35,735 bases of DNA, from positions 1 through 35,735 of the forward strand of contig DATKKS010000112.1 of assembly GCA_035542815.1 (NCBI GenBank), in the 5' to 3' direction. The translations under genes were made by a program, and so were the position numbers. Below the pieces are notes generated by a model that saw nothing but the letters and a program-made list of their open reading frames with translations, searched no databases and was not told where the DNA came from. Shown here piece by piece: positions 8,322 to 15,620 of this stretch. The first letter of the stretch is position 1. Each line of letters begins with the position of its first letter. Source of the stretch: JACRLI01 sp035542815. Lineage in GTDB: Bacteria; Eisenbacteria; RBG-16-71-46; JACRLI01.

Positions 8322-9739
8322 CAGTAGATGCTCTCGCTCCAGTTCTCGATCCGGTCCTTGATCAGGTTCATGAACTTGTCGGCCTCGGCGCCGCCCATCA
8401 CGCGGTGGTCGAAGGCCACCGCGCAGTACTGCATGGAGCGGACCGCGATGGAGTCGCCGGTCTCGCCCTCCACCACCACGGGGCGCTTCTGGATGGCGCC
8501 CAGGTCCAAAATTCCCACCTGCGGCGGGGCGATGATGGGCGTGCCGAACAGGCTCCCGAACACGCCCGGGTTGGTGATGGAGAACGTGCCGCCCTGGATC
8601 TCCTCGGGCTTGAGCTGCTTGCCGCGGGCTCGCGCGGCCAGGTCGTTGATGGCCCGCGCCAGGCCCAGGAAGGACTTCTCCTCGGCGTTCCGCACCACCG
8701 GCACGATCAGGCCCCAGTCCAGCGCCACCGCGATTCCGATGTTGACCTCGCGGTGGAAGACGATGTGGTCGCCCTGCACCGAGGCGTTCATGATGGGCAT
8801 CTTCTTGAGCGCCTCCACCACGGCGCGGGCGTAGAACGGCATGTAGGTCAGCTTGGTGCCAGTCTCGGCCTCGAAGCGCTCCTTCTCCTTGGCGCGGAGG
8901 GCCACGATCCTCGACACGTCGAACTCGAACACCGTGGTGACGTGCGGGATGAGCTGCTTGGCGCGCCACATGTGCTCGGCCATGCGCTTCTGGACGTGGT
9001 TCATGGGCTCCCACACGTCCCCGGGCAGGGCCGGCACGGCCGCCTCGAAGGCGGTGTAGGAGGCGGCCGCCACCTGGGCCGGCGCCGGAGCGGCGGGGGG
9101 CGCAGCGGCGGGGCGCAGCGGGCCGGCCGGCGCCGCACTCGGCGCGGCGGCCGCCGGGGCAGCCGCGGCGCCCCCGCGCTTCACGAACGCCTCCACGTCC
9201 TCCTTGGTGACGCGGTTCTGGAAGCCGGTCCCGGACACGTCCGCGAGGTCGATCCCCAGCTGCCGGGCCATGTTCCGCACCAGCGGCGAGGTCAGCACCC
9301 GGCCGGCGCCGTCGCGCTTCTGGGTCACGCCCGGAGCCGCGGGCGGCGGGGCCGGGACGGCGGCCGAAGGCAGCGTGGAGCGGGTTGCGGTCACCGCGGG
9401 CGCGGCGGGCGGCGCGGCCACCGGCTTCGGCGCGGGCGCGGGCGCCGCGGCAGCGGCGGGCGCCGCCGCCTGGGCCGCCGGCGCCCCGGCGGCAGCCTCG
9501 CCGGCCTCGCCGATCAGGCCCACCTGGGTGTTGATCTCCACGGTGGCGCCCTCGGGCACGTCAATGCTCAGGAGCACGCCGCCCGCCGGGGCGGGGATCA
9601 CCGAGTCCACCTTGTCGGTGGAGATCTCGAACAACGGCTCGTCGCGCTCCACCGCGTCGCCGACCTTCTTCAGCCACTTGGTGATGGTGCCCTCGGCGAT
9701 GGACTCGCCCATCTGGGGCATGGTGACCTTGGTGCTCAT
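8321..9739 (-). CDS. Dihydrolipoamide acyltransferase, E2 of a 2-oxoacid dehydrogenase complex
   Basis: E2 forms the core of the complex and passes acyl groups from its lipoyl arm to CoA. The 472 residues show one lipoyl domain (1-80, lipoylated Lys43 in STDKVDS), a long Ala/Pro linker (about 82-145), a peripheral-subunit-binding domain (about 149-188, SPLVRNMARQLGID and VTKEDVEAF), a second Ala/Pro linker, and the catalytic domain (about 240-472) with DHRVMGG at 444-450. The order and single lipoyl domain fit branched-chain (BkdB-like) or 2-oxoglutarate E2 proteins. The E1 alpha plus E1 beta format upstream argues against the 2-oxoglutarate type. The start at 9739 has a weak GAGGG site, and the 64-nt gap to E1 beta holds a palindromic repeat. 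Confidence 0.94.
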   Translation of the reverse strand: MSTKVTMPQMGESIAEGTITKWLKKVGDAVERDEPLFEISTDKVDSVIPAPAGGVLLSIDVPEGATVEINTQVGLIGEAGEAAAGAPAAQAAAPAAAAAPAPAPKPVAAPPAAPAVTATRSTLPSAAVPAPPPAAPGVTQKRDGAGRVLTSPLVRNMARQLGIDLADVSGTGFQNRVTKEDVEAFVKRGGAAAAPAAAAPSAAPAGPLRPAAAPPAAPAPAQVAAASYTAFEAAVPALPGDVWEPMNHVQKRMAEHMWRAKQLIPHVTTVFEFDVSRIVALRAKEKERFEAETGTKLTYMPFYARAVVEALKKMPIMNASVQGDHIVFHREVNIGIAVALDWGLIVPVVRNAEEKSFLGLARAINDLAARARGKQLKPEEIQGGTFSITNPGVFGSLFGTPIIAPPQVGILDLGAIQKRPVVVEGETGDSIAVRSMQYCAVAFDHRVMGGAEADKFMNLIKDRIENWSESIY

Positions 9740-9763
9740 GCTTCAGTCCCTCGCGGGGTGGAT

Positions 9764-9791
9764 CGCCGGGCGACCTGCCGGTCGCCCCTAC
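9764..9791 (-). repeat. Small palindromic repeat, copy 3, between E1 beta and E2 genes
   Basis: Read on the minus strand it starts GTAGGGGCGACC, loop GGCA, then GGTCGCCC, giving a perfect 8-bp stem (9768-9775 with 9780-9787). Leader and loop match the copies at 5285 and 5330, while the stem bases differ in a compensating way (ACC/GGT here, CAC/GTG there). It lies inside the operon, where it could act as an RNA processing or stability element. Confidence 0.6.
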
Positions 9792-9803
9792 GGAAACCGT
9801 CCT

Positions 9804-10778
9804 CTAGTACCGCGCCAGCTCGCGGGCCACGTACACCACGTCGCGGGCGTTCGGCAGGAACGCCTCTTCCAGCGGCGGCGAGTAGGGCACCGGCGTGTCC
9901 GGCGGGGTGATGCGGCGGATGGGCGCGTCCAGGTACTCCAGCGCGTCCTCCGCGATGCGCGCGGACAGCTCCCCGCCGACCCCGCCGAAGCGCTGGTCCT
10001 CGTGCAGCAGGATCACCCGGTGGGTCTTCTTGACCGACTCCACCACCCGGTCGCTGTCCAGCGGGCTGATGCTCCGGAGGTCAATGACCTCCAGCTCGAT
10101 GCCGTCGTGCTGCAGCACCTCGGCTGCCTCCAGCGCCACGTACAGCATCGCCGCGTAGGTCACCAGGGTGATGCTGTGCCCGGGGCGCCGCACCTCCGCC
10201 TTGCCGATGGGCACGACGTAGTCCTCGGACGGCAGCTCCTCCTTGATGCGCCGGTAGAGGTACTTGTGCTCGAAGTAGATCACCGGGTCGTCGTCGCGCA
10301 TGGCGGCCTTGAGCAGCCCCTTGGCGTCGTACGCCGTGGCCGGACACACCACCTTGAGCCCCGGGGTCTGCGCGAACCACATCTCGTTGTTCTGGGAGTG
10401 GAACGGCCCGCCGTGGACGCCGCCGCCCGAGGGCCCGCGCACCACGATGGGGCACGGCACGTCCCAGCGGTAGCGGTTGGTGGACGCGAACTGGGTGATC
10501 TGATCGAAGCCGCACGACACGAAGTCCATGAACTGCATCTCGGCCACCGGCCGCAGCCCCATCAGCGCCGCGCCGATGGCGGTGCCCACGATCTGGGACT
10601 CGGCGATCGGGGTGTCCACCACCCGCTGCGGGCCGAACTTCTCCAGGAAGCCGGCGGTGACGCGGAAGGCGCCGCCATACATGCCGATGTCCTCGCCGAT
10701 GCAGAACACCCGCGGGTCGGCCTCCATCTCCTCCCACATCGCCTGGCGGATGGCTTCCAGGTAGGTGGTCATGGCCAT
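9804..10778 (-). CDS. 2-oxoacid dehydrogenase E1 component, beta subunit
   Basis: This is the beta half of the thiamine-diphosphate decarboxylase that feeds acyl groups to E2. The 324-residue length is typical. Visible family signatures are VFCIGEDIGMYGGAF, DTPIAESQIVGTAIGAAL, QFMDFVSCGFDQI, a Gly-rich RGPSGGGVHGGPFHSQ, YFEHKYLYR, and the C-terminal domain start IDLRSISPLD. The EHKYLYR form is seen in branched-chain and acetoin-type E1 beta proteins rather than classical pyruvate dehydrogenase, so a branched-chain 2-oxoacid complex is the best guess. The ATG at 10778 stands one base after the E1 alpha stop, as expected for subunits made in equal amounts. Confidence 0.94.
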   Translation of the reverse strand: MAMTTYLEAIRQAMWEEMEADPRVFCIGEDIGMYGGAFRVTAGFLEKFGPQRVVDTPIAESQIVGTAIGAALMGLRPVAEMQFMDFVSCGFDQITQFASTNRYRWDVPCPIVVRGPSGGGVHGGPFHSQNNEMWFAQTPGLKVVCPATAYDAKGLLKAAMRDDDPVIYFEHKYLYRRIKEELPSEDYVVPIGKAEVRRPGHSITLVTYAAMLYVALEAAEVLQHDGIELEVIDLRSISPLDSDRVVESVKKTHRVILLHEDQRFGGVGGELSARIAEDALEYLDAPIRRITPPDTPVPYSPPLEEAFLPNARDVVYVARELARY

Positions 10779-10779
10779 C

Positions 10780-11859
10780 TCAGGACTCCTTCTTGAGCTG
10801 GATGGCCCGGTACTCGTCGGTGTGGCGCCACGGGAACACGTCCGCCACCCGCGCCGGGTCGGCGTACACCCGGTCCAGCGTCTCGGAGCCGTCGGGGAAG
10901 GGCATCGCCAGCGCCGCCTCGGCCGCCGCCTCCACGTTCTTCCGGATCTCCGCGTCCATGGCCGCCACCTGGGCGTCGTCCAGCCAGCCGCGCTCCCGCA
11001 GCCGGCGCTCCATGCGCTGGATGGGGTCCTTGCGTGCCCACAGCTCGAACTGCTCCTTGGGCACGTAGCCGGCGTCGTCGTGCGCGGAGTGGCCGGTCAT
11101 GCGGAAGGTCTTGCACTCGATCAGGGTCGGGCCGTCGCCGCGGCGCGCGCGGGCGTAAGCGTCGAGCGCGGCGAGGTAGACCGCCTCCACGTCGTTGCCG
11201 TCCACGATCACCCCGGGGACGTTGAACGCCGGGGCGCGGTCGGCCACGTTCTTCACCGGCATCTGGAGCTGCGTCGGGGTGGAATAGGCCCACTGGTTGT
11301 TGTTCACCACGTACACCGCCGGCAGCCGGTGGATGGCCGCGAAGTTGAGCCCCTCGTAAAAGTCGCCCCGGCTGGTGGAGCCCTCGCCCAGGAAGTTGAG
11401 CGCCACGCGCCGCTCCCCGCGGGCCTTGAAGGCCCACGCCGCCCCGGCGGCGATGGGCACGCTGTCGGCCAGGTGCGAGACGTAGTTGATGAGCCCCAGG
11501 CTCATGTCGCCGACGTGCGCGTTGCCGTCCTTGCCGCGCGTGGGGGTGTCGGCCCGCCCCAGGTACTGGGCGAACAGCGTGGTCAGGGACATGCCGCGGG
11601 CGATGAACGCCCCCAGCTCGCGGTGCGTGGGGAACACCACGTCGTCCGGCTCCAGCGCCAGGACCGAGCCGATCGGGATGGCCTCCTGGCCGCGCCCCAC
11701 GTAGCAGCCGCCCACGATCTTGCCCTGCCGGTAGAGCTTGCGCTCCAGGCGGTCGTCGGTCTCGCGGGTGACCTTCATGGCCCGGAACAGCTCCAGCGCC
11801 ACTTCCCGCGAGACCGCGCCGGGCTCGGTTTTCCCCGTATTGAGCGTGGTCGGGGACAA
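10780..11859 (-). CDS. 2-oxoacid dehydrogenase E1 component, alpha subunit
   Basis: The alpha subunit binds thiamine diphosphate and pairs with the beta subunit encoded directly downstream. The 359 residues contain GGCYVGRGQEAIP, FPTHRELGAFIARG, the TPP-binding region GEGSTSRGDFYEGLNFA to NNNQWAYSTP, and the TFRMTGHSAHDDAGY loop, where E1 alpha proteins carry their regulatory serine. I place the start at TTG 11859, because AAGGAGGA stands 4 nt before it and the product then has normal length. The frame runs on upstream but only through low-complexity sequence overlapping lipB. Branched-chain substrate use is likely but not proven. Confidence 0.94.
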   Translation of the reverse strand: MSPTTLNTGKTEPGAVSREVALELFRAMKVTRETDDRLERKLYRQGKIVGGCYVGRGQEAIPIGSVLALEPDDVVFPTHRELGAFIARGMSLTTLFAQYLGRADTPTRGKDGNAHVGDMSLGLINYVSHLADSVPIAAGAAWAFKARGERRVALNFLGEGSTSRGDFYEGLNFAAIHRLPAVYVVNNNQWAYSTPTQLQMPVKNVADRAPAFNVPGVIVDGNDVEAVYLAALDAYARARRGDGPTLIECKTFRMTGHSAHDDAGYVPKEQFELWARKDPIQRMERRLRERGWLDDAQVAAMDAEIRKNVEAAAEAALAMPFPDGSETLDRVYADPARVADVFPWRHTDEYRAIQLKKES

Positions 11860-11863
11860 CGAC

Positions 11864-11871
11864 TCCTCCTT
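11864..11871 (-). promoter_or_regulatory. Strong Shine-Dalgarno fixing a TTG start for E1 alpha
   Basis: AAGGAGGA on the minus strand ends 4 nt before TTG 11859. No ATG or GTG in frame lies nearby with comparable spacing, so this site decides the start. Confidence 0.65.
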
Positions 11872-11948
11872 GCTGGCGGGCCTTCCCGCGTGCGCCGGCC
11901 GCCCGCGCTCGGCGGGCCCGGCGGAAGACTTGCCTCTCGGCCCGGGGG

Positions 11949-12629
11949 TCAGCGCGGCACCCCGGCCCCGGCCGGGCCCACCTCTCCCTTGGATGCGCCC
12001 GCCGCCTCGGCGAGCGCGGCCCCGAGTTCGGCGGCCACCGCGCCGCCCAGCTCCTCCAGCGACGGCGCCCGCCCGGTGAGCTGCTCCAGCGAGGTGACCG
12101 GCTCCCCCGCCAGGCCGCACGGCACGATCAGATCGAAGAAACCCAGGTCGGTGCGGACGTTGAAGGCGAAGCCGTGGGAGGTGACGCCGCGCTCGAAGCG
12201 CACCCCCATGGCCACCAGCTTGCCCCGGGGGGTCCACACCCCGGTCATGCCCTCGCGCCGCCCAGCCTCGACGCCGAAGCCGCGCGCGGCGCGGATGCAG
12301 GCCTCCTCCAGCACCCGCATGTACCGCACCGGGCCGAGCCCGCGCTCGCGCAGGTGCACGATGCCGTAGCCGATGAGCTGGCCGGGCCCGTGGAAGGTGA
12401 TGTCGCCGCCGCGGGTGGTCTCGTGCACCTCCACCCCCAGCTCGGCCAGGCGCTGCGGCGAGGCCAGCAGGTGGGTGCGGCGCGCGTTGCGCCCGAGCGT
12501 GATCACCGGCGGGTGCTCCAGCGTGAACAGCGTGTCGGGGACCTCCCCCTTCACCCGCGCGTCCACCCAGCCACGCATCCGGTCCATGGCCTCGGCGTAA
12601 GCGAGGCGCCCGAGCCAGACGTGTCTCAT
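11949..12629 (-). CDS. lipB: Octanoyl-(acyl carrier protein):protein N-octanoyltransferase
   Basis: LipB moves octanoate from acyl carrier protein to the lipoyl-domain lysine, the step before LipA. The 226-residue protein shows RGGDITFHGPGQLIGY at about 73-88, Lys137 in the GKLVAMG motif, SHGFAFNV at about 151-158 and the catalytic cysteine Cys171 in IVPCGLAG. Those are the family's catalytic elements. The C-terminus after about 205 is Ala/Gly-rich. It lies 49 nt after the lpdA stop and 89 nt before E1 alpha, with the GC-rich 89-nt gap able to fold. Together with lipA it makes the operon independent of outside lipoate. Confidence 0.96.
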   Translation of the reverse strand: MRHVWLGRLAYAEAMDRMRGWVDARVKGEVPDTLFTLEHPPVITLGRNARRTHLLASPQRLAELGVEVHETTRGGDITFHGPGQLIGYGIVHLRERGLGPVRYMRVLEEACIRAARGFGVEAGRREGMTGVWTPRGKLVAMGVRFERGVTSHGFAFNVRTDLGFFDLIVPCGLAGEPVTSLEQLTGRAPSLEELGGAVAAELGAALAEAAGASKGEVGPAGAGVPR

Positions 12630-12678
12630 CGCGCGATCCCGACGGCCGCGGTCCGCGCCGAAGGCCCCCTCGCCGCTC

Positions 12679-14088
12679 CTACCAATGCGTCTGCAGCCCG
12701 TAGATGGCCTCGGCCGCCTCCATCACCGCCTCCGACAGCGTGGGGTGCGGGTGCACCGCGTGGGCCAGGCTCATGCCGGTGGCCTCCAGGCCCAGCGCCA
12801 CCACCGCCTCGGCCACCATGTCGGTCACCTGGGGGCCGATCATGTGCACCCCCAGCACCTGGTCGTACTTCTTCTCGGCCACGATCTTCACGAAGCCTTC
12901 CTGCTCGCCCAGGATGGAGGCCTTGCCGTTGCCCCGCCACGGGAACTTGCCCACCCGCACGTCGTAGCCGCGCTCCTTGGCCTTGGCCTCGGACAGGCCG
13001 GCGCTGGCCACCTGGGGCAGGCAGTAGGTGCAGCTGGGGGTGTGGTCGTAGTTCAGCGGGTGGGCCTCCTGGCCGGCGATGCGCGCCACCGCCAGCAGGC
13101 CCTCGGCCGACGCGGTGTGGGCCAGCTGCGGGGTGGGCACCAGATCGCCGATGGCGTAGACGTTGGGCTCGCCGGTCTCCATGTACGGGTTCACGTGCAC
13201 GAAGCCGCGCTCCAGCCGGACCTGCGTGCCTTCCAGGCCGAGGTCCTCGCTCACGGGGCGGCGGCCGATGGCCACCAGCACCTTCTGGGCCTCGATCTTC
13301 TGGGTCTTGCCGTCGGGCGCCTCCACCGTGACCTCGGCGCCGCCCGCGGTCTTCAGCACCTGCTGCACCTTGGTCGAGGTGTACAGCTTCATGCCCTGCT
13401 TCACGAACGAGGCGTGCAGCGCGGCGGAGACCTCCTCGTCCTCCAGGGGCAGCACCCGCGGCAGCATCTCGATCAGGGTCACGTCGGCCCCGAAGCGCTT
13501 GTAGATCGAGGCGAACTCCACGCCCACCGCGCCAGCCCCGATCACCGCCAGGCTCTTGGGCACCTCCGGCAGCATCAGCGCGTGGTCGCTGTTGATGACC
13601 GTCTGACCGTCGGTCTCCATGCCCGCGAACTCGCGGATGACCGACCCGGTGGCCAGCAGGACGTTCTTCGCCTGCAGCTCCTCGGTCGCCTTGCCCTCGG
13701 CGTCCAGCACCGCCACGCGGCCCTTGCCCGCCAGCTGCCCGCGGCCGCGCACCAGCGTCACTTTCCCCCGGCGCATGAGCCCGGTCACGCCCTGCGCCAG
13801 CCCGTCCACCACCGCCTGCTTGCGCTTGTGCACGGCGGCCAGGTCGAGCACGGGCGGGCCCACCTGGATGCCGTGGGTCTCGGCGTTCCGGATCTCGTGC
13901 AGCAGGTCCGCGGTGTGCAGCAGCACCTTGGTGGGAATGCAGCCCCAGTGCAGGCACGTGCCCCCGAACTTGGGAGCCTTCTCGACCACCGCGGTGCGCA
14001 GCCCCAGCTTGGCCGCGCGGATGGCCGCCACGTAGCCGCCGGGGCCGCTCCCGATGATGACGAGATCGTAGGGGGCCGGTGTGGACAA
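12679..14088 (-). CDS. lpdA: Dihydrolipoyl dehydrogenase (E3)
   Basis: E3 reoxidises the dihydrolipoyl arm of E2 with FAD and NAD+. The 469 residues show the FAD site IIGSGPGGYVAAIRAA (about 11-26), the redox disulfide pair Cys45 and Cys50 in GGTCLHWGCIPTK, the NAD site VIGAGAVGVEFA, the second FAD motif YAIGDLV, and the C-terminal HAVHPHPTLSE with the catalytic His-Glu pair. The start is TTG 14088 with AAGGAG 6 nt upstream (14095-14100). It is the first gene of the operon, read from the AT-rich region shared with the divergent XRE regulator. Having E3 inside the operon means this complex does not depend on a housekeeping E3. Confidence 0.96.
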   Translation of the reverse strand: MSTPAPYDLVIIGSGPGGYVAAIRAAKLGLRTAVVEKAPKFGGTCLHWGCIPTKVLLHTADLLHEIRNAETHGIQVGPPVLDLAAVHKRKQAVVDGLAQGVTGLMRRGKVTLVRGRGQLAGKGRVAVLDAEGKATEELQAKNVLLATGSVIREFAGMETDGQTVINSDHALMLPEVPKSLAVIGAGAVGVEFASIYKRFGADVTLIEMLPRVLPLEDEEVSAALHASFVKQGMKLYTSTKVQQVLKTAGGAEVTVEAPDGKTQKIEAQKVLVAIGRRPVSEDLGLEGTQVRLERGFVHVNPYMETGEPNVYAIGDLVPTPQLAHTASAEGLLAVARIAGQEAHPLNYDHTPSCTYCLPQVASAGLSEAKAKERGYDVRVGKFPWRGNGKASILGEQEGFVKIVAEKKYDQVLGVHMIGPQVTDMVAEAVVALGLEATGMSLAHAVHPHPTLSEAVMEAAEAIYGLQTHW

Positions 14089-14191
14089 GTCGCGCTCCTT
14101 GTTTCCGGGCCGGGCCTTGATCGGACCGGCCGGTGATGGCCAATGCTCGGGCGTAGGGATCCAAGCCGGCTCGGACCTCCCCGCCCACCAC

Positions 14192-14227
14192 GCTGGAGAG
14201 GATGCCCTGGGAGTATTCGACTGTCAA
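14192..14227 (-). promoter_or_regulatory. Possible promoter of the lpdA operon (perfect -35, poor -10)
   Basis: A perfect TTGACA occurs on the minus strand (14227 to 14222). At 17 nt spacing the -10 is CATCCT, a weak match, so the promoter would need an activator or the true start lies elsewhere in the AT-rich stretch. A second weak option is TTGAAT (14298-14293) with GAAATT 17 nt further. Confidence 0.3.
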
Positions 14228-14260
14228 GAGGAAGAAAATAAATTCTCCAGGAATGGTAAG

Positions 14261-14273
14261 AATTCATTGAATT
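14261..14273. promoter_or_regulatory. 13-bp palindrome overlapping the -35 box of the XRE gene
   Basis: AATTCATTGAATT is a perfect 6-1-6 palindrome inside the AT-rich stretch between lpdA and the XRE gene. It overlaps the -35 hexamer at 14267-14272. A further half-site TTCAA occurs at 14294-14298. Size and place fit an operator for an XRE-type repressor that controls itself and perhaps the lpdA operon; binding is inferred. Confidence 0.4.
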
Positions 14274-14295
14274 TCATCTCGTCATGATCTATATT
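14267..14295 (+). promoter_or_regulatory. Sigma-70-type promoter of the XRE regulator
   Basis: TTGAAT (14267-14272), a 17-nt spacer, and TATATT (14290-14295) match the consensus well, in an AT-rich island of an otherwise very GC-rich window. Transcription would start near 14302, giving a short leader ending in the SD at 14322. Confidence 0.55.
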
Positions 14296-14321
14296 CAACG
14301 CTGTTGGCGGGAACTTCGAAC

Positions 14322-14331
14322 AGGAGGTGAT
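14322..14331 (+). promoter_or_regulatory. Near-complete anti-SD complement before the XRE gene
   Basis: AGGAGGTGAT matches ten consecutive bases of the standard complement to the 16S rRNA 3' end. It also contains a GTG (14327) and overlaps an ATG (14330), both too close to serve as starts, which points to GTG 14336 as the start. Confidence 0.6.
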
Positions 14332-14335
14332 GCCG

Positions 14336-15490
14336 GTGCAGGCCGTCTCCCAGGAGAATCTCCGCGCGCTCGGCGCCCGGATTCAGAAGTTCAGAATAGA
14401 CAACGGCTTAAGCCAGAGGGAGCTGGCCCGGTTGTGCGGCTTTCCGGCCCACCAGACCATCTCCATGATCGAGCAGGGCCGCCGGGCGGTCAAGGTCTGG
14501 GAGGCCCAGGCGCTGGCCATGGCCCTTCACCAGGACCTGGACTCCCTGCTCAGCGTGGGGCCCGAGCCCGCCCCCGCACCGGCGGTCCTGTGGTGGGCCC
14601 TCACCGGCCGCCGCGCCCGGGTCGGCAGCCGCCAGAAGCGGGTGGAGGCGCTGTTCGCCCGGCGCATGGCGGACTACGCGCGGGTGGAGCAGCTGTGCGG
14701 CCTGGAGCCCTCCCAGTGGCTGGACGAGTTCGAGTGGAGCTGGCGGAACCCCACGCCGTGGCAGGCGGAGAAGCTGGCCCGCGCGGTGGCCGACGCGCTG
14801 GGCCTGGGCTCGCGCCCGGCGTTCTCCCTCGCCCGGCTGATGGAGGAGGAGTTCCTGATCAAGGTGTGGTACGAGGACATCGGCCTGGTGGGGCCCAGCG
14901 CGTGCACCCGCGGACCCGCCGGCTACGGCATCCTGCTCAACGCGCTGGAGGCCCCGTGGCGGCGCAACTACAGCGCCGCGCGCGAGCTGTTCCAGCTCAT
15001 CGCGTGGCCGCCCTCCGCGCCGCCCGACGTCCCCGCCGCGCAGCGGGCGCGGCTGGGGAACACCTTCGCCTCGGCGCTGCTCCTGCCGCACACCGAGTTC
15101 GACCGGGTGCTGGCGCGGCGCAAGGCCGCCGCCGGGCTGACCCCGGAGGACCTGTTCCAGCTCGCGCGCGACTTCGGGGTGTCGGTGGAGGCGGTGCTGC
15201 GGCGGCTCGAAGGCCTGCGGCGGCTGCGCACCGAAGACGTCGAGCGGCTGCTGCGCGACACCCAGCTGCGGGCCATCGACCGCGGCGTGGTGGGGGCCTC
15301 CTGGCTGCGCGCCCCGCGCCTGCCGGAGCGCTTCGTGCGGCTGAGCTTCTTCGCGTGGCGGCGCGGCGGCCTGCCGCGCGCGGCGCTCGCGCGGATGCTC
15401 GACTGCGAGCCCGGCGCGGTGCGCGACCTGCTGCTCTCCTACGGCTTCGACGACCAGCAGAACTACGCCGCGCCGGTGCTGCCCGGCTAG
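14336..15490 (+). CDS. XRE-family regulator with degenerate ImmA/IrrE-like domain
   Basis: This 384-residue protein starts with a helix-turn-helix of the XRE/Cro type (about 6-62, with LGARIQKFRIDNGLSQRELA and ISMIEQGRR). The middle and C-terminal part resembles an IrrE/ImmA (DUF955) domain: WRRNYSAARELFQLIAW aligns with the usual (R)FTLAHELGHLL, and GNTFASALLLP with the AN.FAaeLLmP motif. The zinc motif HEXXH reads RELFQ (about residues 216-220), and the usual glutamate before the AN.FA motif is absent. It is therefore probably not a protease but a ligand- or partner-sensing regulator, like RamB-type XRE proteins of carbon metabolism. Divergent placement suggests it controls the lipoate-dependent dehydrogenase operon and itself. 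The start GTG 14336 is chosen for SD spacing; ATG 14330 is the alternative. Confidence 0.85.
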   Translation: MQAVSQENLRALGARIQKFRIDNGLSQRELARLCGFPAHQTISMIEQGRRAVKVWEAQALAMALHQDLDSLLSVGPEPAPAPAVLWWALTGRRARVGSRQKRVEALFARRMADYARVEQLCGLEPSQWLDEFEWSWRNPTPWQAEKLARAVADALGLGSRPAFSLARLMEEEFLIKVWYEDIGLVGPSACTRGPAGYGILLNALEAPWRRNYSAARELFQLIAWPPSAPPDVPAAQRARLGNTFASALLLPHTEFDRVLARRKAAAGLTPEDLFQLARDFGVSVEAVLRRLEGLRRLRTEDVERLLRDTQLRAIDRGVVGASWLRAPRLPERFVRLSFFAWRRGGLPRAALARMLDCEPGAVRDLLLSYGFDDQQNYAAPVLPG

Positions 15491-15526
15491 CGGCGGCTCC
15501 CACATCCAGGTCCGAAAATGGCGAGC

Positions 15527-15551
15527 CCCGGGCCGGGCCCGGGTGTATAAC
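15527..15551 (+). promoter_or_regulatory. 17-bp GC palindrome next to a TATAAC -10 box, upstream of the Ada-AlkA gene
   Basis: CCCGGGCC-G-GGCCCGGG (15527-15543) is a perfect palindrome around one base. TATAAC at 15546-15551 resembles a -10 box, but no good -35 is present, as expected for an activated promoter. The palindrome could instead be the terminator of the XRE gene (stop 15490), though no T-tract follows. It does not look like the Escherichia coli Ada box. Confidence 0.35.
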
Positions 15552-15620
15552 CGCACTGTGCGCGCCGCGCGCGGCTGGCCCGTCCGGACCGGCGCCCGCC
15601 CGGCCGCCAGGAAGGAAGCC

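Noticed and set aside
8322..9014. N-terminal extension of lipA into the E2 gene
   Set aside because: It would overlap E2 by almost 700 nt and doubles the protein beyond the family's length; ATG 8321 gives a normal LipA.
12685..14136. 483-residue plus-strand frame over lpdA
   Set aside because: No recognisable domain; all lpdA signatures lie on the minus strand.
14336..15490. Active IrrE/ImmA metalloprotease and an SOS-like or mobile-element switch
   Set aside because: HEXXH is not present (RELFQ instead) and no phage or integrative-element genes lie nearby.
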